From positions 5,766,001-5,830,000 of the forward strand of contig NZ_OZ186815.1 in the NCBI RefSeq assembly GCF_964273065.1: a stretch of 64,000 nucleotides of DNA, written 5' to 3'. The notes under the pieces are model-generated. The model was not told where the DNA came from. It saw nothing but the letters and a program-made list of their open reading frames with translations, and did no database searches. This DNA is from Nocardiopsis dassonvillei_B. GTDB taxonomy: Bacteria; Actinomycetota; Actinomycetes; Streptosporangiales; Streptosporangiaceae. Numbering within the stretch: position 1 is the first letter of the stretch; each line of letters begins with the position of its first letter. Of this stretch, positions 50,354-58,765 are shown piece after piece. The position numbers and the translations under genes were made by a program.

Positions 50354-50872
50354 TCAGGAGGCGGCGATCAGCTTCCCGTAGAGCTCCTGCAGCGGCGCGG
50401 GGTCGGGTTCGGCCAGGTGGTCGGCGGTACCGGTGTCCAGGAGCGCCTCCAGGTACTCCAGGCACACGTGGAACCCGGCGGCGGTGCCCGCCGCCCCCTC
50501 CGGGTCGGGGACGGTCAGGGTGGTGAACGTCAGCAGGGTCCCGCCGTCGGCCTCCTCCAGCTCCCAGCGCAGGACGTCGCCGTCCCACGTCCACTCGAAC
50601 ACCGACGGCGGGTCCCAGACCCGGATCCGGCCGTGCAGCGGGGGTTCCCCGTCCCCGTCCGGCCCGGTGTCCGACGGCCAGAAGGGCAGCTCGATCGCGG
50701 CCCCCGCGCGGCGCTCGCCCACGATGTCGCAGGGCAGCCAGTGGGCGAGGTGCGCGGACTCGGTGAGCGCCCGCCAGACCTTCTCCCGGCCGTGGGCGAG
50801 CCTGCGCCGGAAGCGCAGCTCCCAGCCGCCGTCCGTGCGGCGCACGGCGGCGGTCCGCTCGTCGGTGCTCAT
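50354..50872 (-). CDS. SRPBCC/AHSA1-domain protein
   Basis: A 172-residue START-like (AHSA1) protein with the typical start ELRFRRRLAHGREKVWRALTESAHLAHWLPCD and the later block VFEWTWDGDVLRWELEE. Such domains bind hydrophobic ligands. Its ATG overlaps the ArsR stop by four bases, the usual ArsR-SRPBCC pairing. Confidence 0.88.
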   Translation of the reverse strand: MSTDERTAAVRRTDGGWELRFRRRLAHGREKVWRALTESAHLAHWLPCDIVGERRAGAAIELPFWPSDTGPDGDGEPPLHGRIRVWDPPSVFEWTWDGDVLRWELEEADGGTLLTFTTLTVPDPEGAAGTAAGFHVCLEYLEALLDTGTADHLAEPDPAPLQELYGKLIAAS

Positions 50873-51180
50873 GCTTCCTCCATGGTGTCGAGATGCGCTT
50901 CGAGTGCGTCCAGCCGCTCGTCCCAGGCCTCCCGGAACGGGCCGAGCCACACGTCGATCTCGCGCAGCGGATCCGGACGCAGCCGGTACACGCGCTGTCG
51001 GGCGTGCTGCCGGACGGTGACCAGCCCGGCGTCCTTGAGCACCCTGAGGTGCTTGGAGACGCCGGGCTGGGACAGCGGCAGGGCGCGGACGATCTCCCCG
51101 GCCGACTTCTCCCCCTCCAGGAGGAGGTCGAGGATGCGGCGGCGGTGGGGTTCGGCGACGACTTCGAGCACACCGGTCAT
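50869..51180 (-). CDS. ArsR-family transcriptional regulator
   Basis: A 103-residue ArsR-type winged helix (VAEPHRRRILDLLLEGEKSAGEIVRALPLSQPGVSKHLRVLKDAGLVTVRQHARQRVY in shortened form across residues about 7-65). It lacks the metal-binding cysteine motif of ArsR/SmtB, as in the regulators usually paired with SRPBCC proteins. A 36-bp dyad lies eight bases upstream of its start. Confidence 0.92.
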   Translation of the reverse strand: MTGVLEVVAEPHRRRILDLLLEGEKSAGEIVRALPLSQPGVSKHLRVLKDAGLVTVRQHARQRVYRLRPDPLREIDVWLGPFREAWDERLDALEAHLDTMEEA

Positions 51181-51187
51181 GCACCTG

Positions 51188-51223
51188 ATATTACTTGTGG
51201 GAAATATTTCCCGCAAGCAATAT
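51188..51223. promoter_or_regulatory. 36-bp near-perfect dyad upstream of the ArsR gene
   Basis: The left arm ATATTACTTGTGGGAAAT and the right arm ATTTCCCGCAAGCAATAT are complementary at 16 of 18 positions. It begins eight bases upstream of the ArsR start codon. It is a strong candidate autoregulatory operator. Confidence 0.85.
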
Positions 51224-51247
51224 GGCTGGTGCTCCCGACGGCGGTGA

Positions 51248-52237
51248 TCAGGAGGCGGCGTCGAGACGGGCGCGCTGCTCCTCGGTGAGTTCCAGGTCGA
51301 GGGCGCCCAGGCTCTCCTCCAGCTGCTCCACCGTGGAGGCGCCCACCAGCGGGATGATGGGCAGTTCGTGGCCCATCTGCCAGGCCAGGACCACCTGGTT
51401 GGGGGTGGCGCCGGTCTCGGCGGCGACCTTCTCCAGGGCGGCCGTGCGGGCGGTGTTGCCGGGGTGGTCGTAGTCGCGGGGCAGCGGCTTGTCGGTGCGG
51501 GTGTAGGCGCCGCTCAGCAGCGGGGTGTAGGCCACCAGGGTCAGCCCCGGCTCGGCGCGCAGGTAGGTCAGCAGGTCCGGACCCGCCCCGCCGATGTTGC
51601 CGTCCCGGCACAGCGGGTCCCCGATGTCGGTGCGCGGCCGCAGATAGCTGTGCTGGTACTGGAGTACCTCGTAACCGGGCAGGCCCGCGGCGGCGGCCAG
51701 GGCGCGGGAGCGCTCCACCCGCCAGACGGAGTGGTTGCTCACCCCCAGCAGCCCCACCGAACCCTCCTTCACCAGGTCGGCGAAGCCCTCGACCGTCTCC
51801 TCCAGGGGAACGTCCCCCTGGTCCTCGATGTGCGCGTACAGCAGGTCGATCCGCTCCAGGCCCAGGCGCTCGCGGCTGGCCTCGGAGGACTCCCGGATGG
51901 TCCGGGCCGACAGGCCCTCGGCGTTGTCGGTGTAGCTCGTCCCCGGGGCGAGCGGGCGGGCGCCGAGCTTGGTGGCGACGAAGATCTCGTCTCCGACGCC
52001 GCGGCTGCGCCGCCAGCGGCCGATCAGCTCCTCGCTCTGCCCGCCCTGGCCGCCGTCCGCCCAGAAGGCGTAGTTGTTGGAGGTGTCGAGGAAGTCACCG
52101 CCGGCCTCGACGTAGCGGTCCAGGATCGCGAAGGACGTCTTCTCGTCGGTCTTCGTGCCCATGTTCATCGTGCCCAGGGCGAGGGCGCTCACCTCGCGCC
52201 GGGTCGCGGGGTCGTTTCCGATGGTGCGCTGGCGCAT
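51248..52237 (-). CDS. Aldo/keto reductase
   Basis: A 329-residue AKR-fold oxidoreductase. The catalytic tetrad is visible as Asp in AGGDFLDTSNNYAFW with Tyr in the same block, Lys in FVATKLG and His in LLYAHIED. The C-terminal NADPH region is IPLVGASTVEQLEESL. It reduces aldehydes or ketones; substrate unknown. The ATG at 52237 follows GGGAGGAACCC. Confidence 0.9.
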   Translation of the reverse strand: MRQRTIGNDPATRREVSALALGTMNMGTKTDEKTSFAILDRYVEAGGDFLDTSNNYAFWADGGQGGQSEELIGRWRRSRGVGDEIFVATKLGARPLAPGTSYTDNAEGLSARTIRESSEASRERLGLERIDLLYAHIEDQGDVPLEETVEGFADLVKEGSVGLLGVSNHSVWRVERSRALAAAAGLPGYEVLQYQHSYLRPRTDIGDPLCRDGNIGGAGPDLLTYLRAEPGLTLVAYTPLLSGAYTRTDKPLPRDYDHPGNTARTAALEKVAAETGATPNQVVLAWQMGHELPIIPLVGASTVEQLEESLGALDLELTEEQRARLDAAS

Positions 52238-52450
52238 GGGTTCCTCCCGTTCGCGGCCCACTCCGCGCGGGCCCTGGAACAGGAGTCTGCGACCTGGAGC
52301 GCACTCCAGGTCAAGCCCCGGCGCGGCGGATCCCGCCTCGGGGCCCCGGCCCGCCCGGGCGGCGACCACCGCCCGCAGCACCGGACGGTGTGCGGCACAC
52401 GCCGTCGCCGCCCGCGGCCCGGCCCCGGGAGCGCCGCTCCGCAGGCGTGC

Positions 52451-53188
52451 TCAGCCGCCCCCGCCCAGGGCGCGCAGCACGCGGGCCCGCTCCGCGTCCA
52501 CCCCCTGTCCGCGCAGCCGCACCGCCTCGGCCGGGGAGAACCCCGCCACCGCCCAGGCGGCGACCTCTCCGCGCGGCACGCCCGCGTCCCACCAGGCGCG
52601 CAGCAGGTCCACCGCGTCGGTGTCCAGGGACCGCGCCTCGGCGGCGGTGAACCCCAGCGTGCACAGGATCAGCGCCCGCGCCGGGTCGATCCCGGCCCGG
52701 GCCCACGGCACCGCCTCCGGCCCCGACCAGCCGGTGTCCGCGAAGGGGCGGGCCGCGGCCGCCGGGACCCCGGCGGCCAGCAGCGCGCCCATCCCGTCCC
52801 CGCGCCCGTCCTCCGGTACGGCGTCCGGGGACCGGCGCCGGCGCAGCAGGCGGTGCAGCACGCCCCGCGGACGCGGCCGCTCGCCCGCCAGGTGCCGGTC
52901 GGCGGCCTCCGCGTGCGTGTATCCCAGTTCGTGCCAGCGCACCGCCTCCTGCGGGGTCATCCCCGCCCGCAGCAGCGGTCGCACGGTGTGGGGCGTCAGC
53001 CCGGCGGTCCGCCAGGCCAGTGCGGGTCCCGGCCGGTACACGCCCGAGGCCCGCCACCGCTCGGCGGCCGCCAGCGCGAACCCGGCGCCGATCCACCGCC
53101 GGGCCTCACCGACCTCGAAGCCGCGCGCGGTCCACTCGTGCAGGTCCTCCGGCCGCTCCGGGCCGTCGGGGTCGAACAGCGTCTCCAT
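52451..53188 (-). CDS. Trp/Gly-repeat protein of the MoxR-VWA operon
   Basis: A 245-residue protein I do not recognise. It consists of about seven loosely repeated helical units with a pattern like GF-x(2)-EA-x(2)-W (GFEVGEARRW, GFALAAAERW, AGMTPQEAVRW, GVPRGEVAAW, GFSPAEAVRL). This suggests a solenoid that binds a partner. The ATG at 53188 follows GAGGAGCATGAC, and its start lies one base after the VWA stop, so it is the third gene of a coupled operon with MoxR and VWA genes. A role as a substrate adaptor is only a guess. Confidence 0.75.
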   Translation of the reverse strand: METLFDPDGPERPEDLHEWTARGFEVGEARRWIGAGFALAAAERWRASGVYRPGPALAWRTAGLTPHTVRPLLRAGMTPQEAVRWHELGYTHAEAADRHLAGERPRPRGVLHRLLRRRRSPDAVPEDGRGDGMGALLAAGVPAAAARPFADTGWSGPEAVPWARAGIDPARALILCTLGFTAAEARSLDTDAVDLLRAWWDAGVPRGEVAAWAVAGFSPAEAVRLRGQGVDAERARVLRALGGGG

Positions 53189-53189
53189 G

Positions 53190-54566
53190 TCATGCTCCTC
53201 GGGGCCGGGGGTCTTCGGGACCGGGCTTCGGGCGGGGGAGGCCGGGGACGGCCGACGGGGGCGCCGCCCCGGGCGGCCCGGGAGCACCGGCCGCCCGGCC
53301 CCGGGCCCGGGGAGCGGCGGGCAGCGGGACCACGTGCGCCCACGCGGGCGGCTCCGGCGCCGCGGTCCCGGCCACCAGGCCGATGACCACCGGTGTCCGG
53401 GGCGGTGCGTCCGGCCACGGAGTGTGTCCGTCGGTGAGCACCAGCACCAGGTCGGGGCGCAGCCGCGCCGCCGCGGCGATCCCCTCGCGCAGGTCGGTAC
53501 CGCCCCCGCCGACCAGGTGCACCTCCTCCGCCCGGCGCACCGTCTGCGCGGGGTGGGCGGTCCGGTCGCAGCAGACCACCCGCAGCCGCCGCCGGGGACC
53601 GCAGGCGCGCTCCAGCACACCCGCGACCTCTGCGAGCAGCAGGCGCAGCACCCCGTCGGCGACGCTGCCGGAGGTGTCCACCACCACCGCCACATCGGGG
53701 ACCGGTGCGGCCGTCGCGGGCAGCAGCACCCGGCCGTGCGGCCCCGGCGGGCCCTGGCGGCGCGAGGGCCTGCGGTAGGTGAAGTCCGTCCGCCCGGCGC
53801 CCGGGCGCACCCCGCGCCGCAGCACCGCTCCCAGCCGGGCCCGCCAGTCCACCGCGGGCATCAGCCGCTCCCGCGCCCAGCGCTCCCAGCCGCCGGGCAC
53901 GTCCGAGCGCGCCGCGGCCCGGGCGAGGACGTCGCGGGCCAGCGCCGCCTCCAGCACCGCCCGCTCCACCGCGGACAGGGCGTCGGCTCCGGGCCGCTCG
54001 TAGGACCGGCCCAGACCGTCCGCGGAGCGGCCGCAGTCCACCGGGTCGGCCACCGGCCGGCCGCCCCCGGCCTCCTCCAGGACCTCGATCTCCGACAGGT
54101 ACTCCTCGGCCAGCCGCCCCGGGGGCATGCCCAGGAGGCGGGGCGAGACCACGCCCGCGGGGGCGTCCGTACCGGCCGCCTCCAGATCGTCGTTGACCTC
54201 GGCGTCTGCGGCCAGGTTCCACCGCCGGGCCACCGGGTCGCCGGGGTCCGCGGCCCCCGCCGGGGCCCGGTCGGCGTGGCGGCGTACCAGGTGGCCGACG
54301 CCGTGCAGCAGCCACCACCCGAACTCCGCCGTCGGCACGGCCAGCGCGGTCCCCGGGTCGATGTGCACCCGCCAGCCGGGGTCGGCCGGGAAGGCGCGGA
54401 GGTCCGGGTCGGGGACGGGTTCGCCGGTCGCCTCGTCGCGGCGCGGCTCCAGCACGACCGGGGTGAGAGAGAACAGGGCGTGCGCCAGGTAGGGCGCCCG
54501 GGAGACCGCCCACAGGCGGGCCGCCGAGAACACGGCCGCCACCCGTGCCTCCTCCCCGGGGCTCAC
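53190..54566 (-). CDS. VWA-domain protein with N-terminal metallopeptidase-like domain (DUF2201-like)
   Basis: A 458-residue protein. The N-terminal half contains HGVGH (His88, His92), a zinc-peptidase-like motif, and a conserved WNLAADAEVNDDL block, as in DUF2201 proteins. The C-terminal half is a von Willebrand A domain with a complete MIDAS: DTSGS (Asp297), GGTDL and LTDGH. The Pro/Arg-rich tail is disordered. VWA proteins of this type work with MoxR ATPases as chaperone-like modules. The GTG start at 54566 overlaps the MoxR stop by four bases. Confidence 0.85.
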   Translation of the reverse strand: MSPGEEARVAAVFSAARLWAVSRAPYLAHALFSLTPVVLEPRRDEATGEPVPDPDLRAFPADPGWRVHIDPGTALAVPTAEFGWWLLHGVGHLVRRHADRAPAGAADPGDPVARRWNLAADAEVNDDLEAAGTDAPAGVVSPRLLGMPPGRLAEEYLSEIEVLEEAGGGRPVADPVDCGRSADGLGRSYERPGADALSAVERAVLEAALARDVLARAAARSDVPGGWERWARERLMPAVDWRARLGAVLRRGVRPGAGRTDFTYRRPSRRQGPPGPHGRVLLPATAAPVPDVAVVVDTSGSVADGVLRLLLAEVAGVLERACGPRRRLRVVCCDRTAHPAQTVRRAEEVHLVGGGGTDLREGIAAAARLRPDLVLVLTDGHTPWPDAPPRTPVVIGLVAGTAAPEPPAWAHVVPLPAAPRARGRAAGAPGPPGAAPPSAVPGLPRPKPGPEDPRPRGA

Positions 54567-55672
54567 GCCGGCCCCCCGGGCATCAGCCCGGCCGCCCGCA
54601 GCACCGGTGCCAGCTCCAGCAGCGCCGGGGGCGGGGTCGCCCCGGCCGGACGGCGGGCCGCCAGGTCGCGTGCGGAGGCCGCCGCCACGTCCGGCAGGGT
54701 CCGGGAGACCCGGGCGACCACCTCCCAGGCCCGTTCCCAGGACGCGGCGCCGCCGTCGGCCGCCACATGGGCGACCAGCGCGCCCAGCAGGGCGTGCAGC
54801 CGGTCGGCCCGGTCCGGCAGCGGCAGTCCGGGGTCGGCGAGCAGCTCCTCGGGGGCGGGCAGGTCCAGGGTGCGCAGCCAGGAGAGCGCCTCGAACCCGG
54901 CCGCCTCGCCCACGGCGCCCACCACCAGGGCCGCCACCGCCGCCTCGCACTCCGGTGCGCCGGGATTGGCCCGCCCGGCGGCCAGCGCCACCGCGGCCGC
55001 CTCCCAGCTGCGCGGGCTGGGCCACCCCCGGCCCGCCCGGGCCGGATCGTCGGGCACGGCGAGCACCAGCTCGGGGCGTACCCGCAGGAACGCCCCGACG
55101 GCGGAGCGGGCCGCCGCGACCTGCTCCGTGGAGGGGGCGGCCGCGCTCCCGGCGCCGGAGGCGGGGAACCCGTGCGCGAACCCCGCGGCGACATCGGCGG
55201 CCGAGACCTCCCGGTCCAGGTGGACCAGCCGGTTGGCCAGCGGGGCCGACAGCTCCCAGCCGTCGGCGGCCAGCCCCGGCGGGTTGGCCGCCGCCACGAT
55301 CCGCACACCCCCGGGCAGCACCAGGTCTCCCACGGTGCGCTCCAGCAGGACGCGCAGCATCGCCGCCTGCACGGCGGGCGGGGCGGTGGTCAGCTCGTCC
55401 AGGAACAGCAGGCCCCCGTCGGCCTCGGCCAGACGCTCGGCCCAGCGGGGCGGGGCGAACCGGGTGCCGCCTTCGTGCACGACGGGCAGGCCGGAGAAGT
55501 CCCCGGGTTCCCGGACGGAGCCGACGACCACCTCCACGGGCAGGTCCAGCTCGCGCCCCAGGGCCAGGACGGACGCGGTCTTGCCGGTGCCGGGCGCGCC
55601 CCACAGCAGGACCGGCAGGTTCGCGCGCACGGCCAGGGCGAGCGCGGTGCGGATGGGCGCGGTGTCCTTCAC
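54563..55672 (-). CDS. MoxR-family AAA+ ATPase
   Basis: A 369-residue AAA+ ATPase. Walker A is GAPGTGKT (about residues 25-32), Walker B is LLFLDELTT, sensor 1 is VAAANP and later residues match MoxR-type proteins. MoxR ATPases partner VWA proteins to activate or assemble targets. Here it is the first gene of a three-gene operon (MoxR, VWA/DUF2201, repeat protein). The start is GTG 55672 behind GGGAGGACCCT. Confidence 0.9.
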   Translation of the reverse strand: MKDTAPIRTALALAVRANLPVLLWGAPGTGKTASVLALGRELDLPVEVVVGSVREPGDFSGLPVVHEGGTRFAPPRWAERLAEADGGLLFLDELTTAPPAVQAAMLRVLLERTVGDLVLPGGVRIVAAANPPGLAADGWELSAPLANRLVHLDREVSAADVAAGFAHGFPASGAGSAAAPSTEQVAAARSAVGAFLRVRPELVLAVPDDPARAGRGWPSPRSWEAAAVALAAGRANPGAPECEAAVAALVVGAVGEAAGFEALSWLRTLDLPAPEELLADPGLPLPDRADRLHALLGALVAHVAADGGAASWERAWEVVARVSRTLPDVAAASARDLAARRPAGATPPPALLELAPVLRAAGLMPGGPA

Positions 55673-55737
55673 AGGGTCCTCCCGGGGTCGGGTCGCGGGT
55701 GCGCCGGTCCGGCCCGGGGAAGGGCCGCGCCGACATG

Positions 55738-55782
55738 AGTCAACCTAAGTTGACTCCCCGGCGAAGTCAACCCCGGTTGACT
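55738..55782. promoter_or_regulatory. Two tandem palindromes upstream of the moxR operon
   Basis: AGTCAACCTAAGTTGACT (55738-55755) and AGTCAACCCCGGTTGACT (55765-55782) share the arms AGTCAAC/GTTGACT with a 4-base centre, and are centred 27 bases apart. They lie 66-110 bases upstream of moxR and 133-177 bases upstream of clpX, in the divergent control region. Confidence 0.8.
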
Positions 55783-55914
55783 CTCCGGGAGTGGGCGCGT
55801 CCCCAGTCCGCGGTCGCGCCGGCTGGATTGCGCGGTCTCCGAACCGGGGTAGCGTGGAGGGCGGAGGCGTCCCCTGCGACGGGGCCGGCGCCCCAGCCCG
55901 TGAGGAGACGTTCA

Positions 55915-57192
55915 GTGACACGCACCGGTGCCGGCGGGCCCCTGCTCAAGTGCTCGTTCTGCGGCAAGGACCAGAGTGAGGTCCGCAGGCTGATCGCCGG
56001 ACCCGGCCACATCTGCATCTGCGATGAGTGCGTCGGGCTCTGCAACGAGATCATGGAGGAGGAGGACGGCGTCCTCCCCGCCGAGGACTCCTGGGATGCG
56101 TTGCCCAAGCCGCGGGAGATCTACGAGTTCCTGGATTCGTATGTGATCGGGCAGGACCAGGCGAAGAAGGCGTTGTCGGTGGCGGTCTACAACCACTACA
56201 AGCGGGTGCGTTCCGAGGGGGAGCGCCCGGGTGGTGAGGATGTGGAGATCGCGAAGTCGAACATTCTGCTGCTGGGTCCGACGGGGTCGGGTAAGACGTT
56301 GCTGGCGCAGACGTTGGCGCGGATTCTGAACGTGCCGTTCGCGATCGCCGATGCGACGGCGCTGACGGAGGCGGGGTATGTCGGTGAGGATGTGGAGAAC
56401 ATCCTGTTGAAGTTGATCCAGGCGGCCGATTACGACGTGAAGAAGGCCGAGACGGGGATCATCTACATCGACGAGGTGGACAAGGTCGCTCGTAAGAGTG
56501 AGAATCCCTCGATCACGCGGGATGTGTCGGGTGAGGGGGTGCAGCAGGCGTTGTTGAAGATCTTGGAGGGGACGACGGCGAGTGTGCCTCCGCAGGGGGG
56601 TCGTAAGCATCCGCACCAGGAGTTCATCCAGATCGATACGACGAATGTGTTGTTCATCTGTGGTGGGGCTTTCGCCGGGTTGGACAAGATCATCGAGTCG
56701 CGTACGGGGCGGCAGGGGATGGGGTTCAATGCGGTGTTGCGGTCGAAGGAGGAGCTCGCCGGGGGTGGGTTCGGTGAGGTGATGCCGGAGGATCTGTTGA
56801 AGTTCGGGATGATCCCGGAGTTCATCGGTCGGTTGCCGGTGATCACGAGTGTGCACGATCTGGATCGTGGGGCGTTGATCCGGATTCTGACGGAGCCGCG
56901 TAATGCGTTGGTGAAGCAGTATCAGCGGTTGTTCGAGTTGGACGGTGTGGGGTTGGAGTTCACGCCGGACGCGTTGGAGGCGATCGCTGAGCAGGGGATC
57001 ATTCGGGGGACGGGTGCGCGTGGGTTGCGGGCGATCATCGAGGAGGTGTTGTTGTCGGTGATGTACGAGGTGCCCTCTCGTGAGGATGTGGGTCGGGTGA
57101 TCATTTCGCGGGAGACGGTGATCGACAACGTGAATCCGACGATCGTGCCGCGGGCGCAGGTGGAGCCGCAGCGCCGTAAGAAGTCCGCCTGA
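55915..57192 (+). CDS. clpX: ATP-dependent Clp protease ATP-binding subunit ClpX
   Basis: A 425-residue unfoldase. The N-terminal zinc finger is CSFCGK...CICDEC. Walker A is GPTGSGKT, Walker B is IIYIDEVDKV, sensor 1 is FICGGAF and the GYVGEDVE and RKHPHQEF pore-loop regions are intact. It unfolds tagged substrates for ClpP, which is not in the window. GTG 55915 follows GAGGAGACGTTCA. From about 56090 onward leucine is mostly encoded by TTG (23 of about 35 Leu codons), unlike the first part of this gene and the neighbours. Confidence 0.98.
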   Translation: MTRTGAGGPLLKCSFCGKDQSEVRRLIAGPGHICICDECVGLCNEIMEEEDGVLPAEDSWDALPKPREIYEFLDSYVIGQDQAKKALSVAVYNHYKRVRSEGERPGGEDVEIAKSNILLLGPTGSGKTLLAQTLARILNVPFAIADATALTEAGYVGEDVENILLKLIQAADYDVKKAETGIIYIDEVDKVARKSENPSITRDVSGEGVQQALLKILEGTTASVPPQGGRKHPHQEFIQIDTTNVLFICGGAFAGLDKIIESRTGRQGMGFNAVLRSKEELAGGGFGEVMPEDLLKFGMIPEFIGRLPVITSVHDLDRGALIRILTEPRNALVKQYQRLFELDGVGLEFTPDALEAIAEQGIIRGTGARGLRAIIEEVLLSVMYEVPSREDVGRVIISRETVIDNVNPTIVPRAQVEPQRRKKSA

Positions 57193-57217
57193 CCGGACGC
57201 CCCGCGCCCGGGTCCGC

Positions 57218-58324
57218 TCAGAGCGGTATGCCGGGCAGCGGGATGGCGATCCGCACCCTGGTGCCCTGACCGGGCGTGCTGTCCACATGGGCGGTGCCGC
57301 CCATGTTCCGGGCCCGCTCCACCACCGACGACAGGCCGTGGCCGCCGTCGCGGTCGGCTCTGGCCGCCTCCACGTCGAACCCGATCCCGTCGTCCTCGAT
57401 CCCGATCCGCGCCACCCGCTCCGACACCGCGATGTCCACGCGGGCCAGCCGGGCCCGTGCGTGCTTGTCGATGTTGCGCAGGCATTCGCGGATGATGACG
57501 AACAGCTCCTCCCGCTGGTGGTCCGGGACCCTCTCCTGCTCGCCCCGCACGTGCACCTGCACCTCGACTCCGGGGATCGCGTGGTGCGCGAACCGCTCCA
57601 GCCGGCCGCGGATGTCGCCCTCGAACCTCGTGGGGCGCAGCGCGGACACGAGCTTGCGGGTGTCGTCCATCAGGAGGCGCAGGCCCTTCCGGGCGATCTG
57701 GAGCCGCTCCTCGGCCTCGGAGACCCCGCGGCCGCGGTACATCTCGTACAGCTCCAGGTTGCGGTCCACCATGCTCAGCCCGCTGCCGATCCAGTCGTGG
57801 ACGTCGCGGGCCAGCCTGCGCTGGTCGGTCTCCAGGAGATCGCGCAGCGGCTGGTGCACACCCCCGTCGTGGCCCTCGATCAGCGCCGTGACCCGCTGCC
57901 CCACGCTCTCGTGCAGGGCCCGCAGCCACAGGGCGACCATCGCCGCGGCCTCCGGGTGGTGGGCGTAGAGCCGGGCGACCGCCTCCGCGCCGACCTCGAA
58001 GAGCAGGCCGGTCACGCGCTGCACCACGGCGGGTTCGATCTCGCCGCAGTCGGCCCGGTCGTGGGCGATGGTCCGGCGCGGGAGGCTGGTGGTGTCGACG
58101 ACCACCTCGCGCGCCCGCAGGCTGGCGAAGCCGTCGTGCAGCGCGGCCTCGGCCTGGCGCAGCAGTTCTTCGGCGGTTCGGGCGTCGGAGACGGGCTCGC
58201 CCACCGCGGCGCCCACCCGGGAGAGGAAGTCGTGCAGGATCCGGCGTACCACCGGTGTACTGCTCTGCTCGTCCGCGTGCGGTTCCGCGGTGTGAGGGTT
58301 GCCGATGGTCGATGCGGTGTTCAC
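57218..58324 (-). CDS. Soluble histidine kinase (NarL-partner type), orphan
   Basis: A 368-residue kinase with no membrane helix. A sensory helical region occupies about residues 1-180. The HisKA_3-type dimerisation/phospho-acceptor motif is RRLARDVHDWIGSGLS, followed by a HATPase domain with GIEDDGIGFD and GGHGLSSVVERARNMGG. No response regulator is adjacent. It should sense a cytoplasmic signal and phosphorylate a distant LuxR/NarL-type regulator. The start is GTG 58324. Confidence 0.85.
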   Translation of the reverse strand: MNTASTIGNPHTAEPHADEQSSTPVVRRILHDFLSRVGAAVGEPVSDARTAEELLRQAEAALHDGFASLRAREVVVDTTSLPRRTIAHDRADCGEIEPAVVQRVTGLLFEVGAEAVARLYAHHPEAAAMVALWLRALHESVGQRVTALIEGHDGGVHQPLRDLLETDQRRLARDVHDWIGSGLSMVDRNLELYEMYRGRGVSEAEERLQIARKGLRLLMDDTRKLVSALRPTRFEGDIRGRLERFAHHAIPGVEVQVHVRGEQERVPDHQREELFVIIRECLRNIDKHARARLARVDIAVSERVARIGIEDDGIGFDVEAARADRDGGHGLSSVVERARNMGGTAHVDSTPGQGTRVRIAIPLPGIPL

Positions 58325-58765
58325 AAAGCCCCCATCCGAACTATGCAGTGATCACCAGGTCCGTCTGAACGACTCGGGGCGGGGAGCACGCCCGGCCACG
58401 GAGGGTCGGGACATCGAACGGAATTTCGGTCGTGCGGCGCTCCGTCATGGCGCGATTGCATGATACGACAGGGCCCGCTTAACAGACATATGCCTATAAA
58501 AATCGCGAATATGTATTAATCGGGCGACAGGGGATGGTGCGGTGAACCCGCCCACCCGCCGCCTCCGGCGGTGTTCGCACAGTTCGGAAGCCCCCTCGCG
58601 GTCCGTGGGCTGCGGGCGGGCGGGAGCGGCCCGCGGAGCCCGGCGCGGCGTCGGTCGCGCGCTTGTGATGTGCGGCACTTTCTCTTGGCGGTTCTCATGG
58701 GAGCGGGCCCGGGGTCCGCAGGGACCCCGGGCCCGCCCGCGCCGGAGGAGGACGGCTCCGCCGGG
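58325..58765. other. AT-rich intergenic region with a strong hairpin
   Basis: The stretch at about 58450-58525 is markedly AT-rich for this genome (CATATGCCTATAAAAATCGC, then ATATGTATTAAT). It is a likely promoter region for the kinase gene. Further right, GCGGGCCCGGGGTCC (58703-58717) pairs perfectly with GGACCCCGGGCCCGC (58722-58736), a terminator-like hairpin for the SARP gene. No gene is credible here. Confidence 0.6.
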
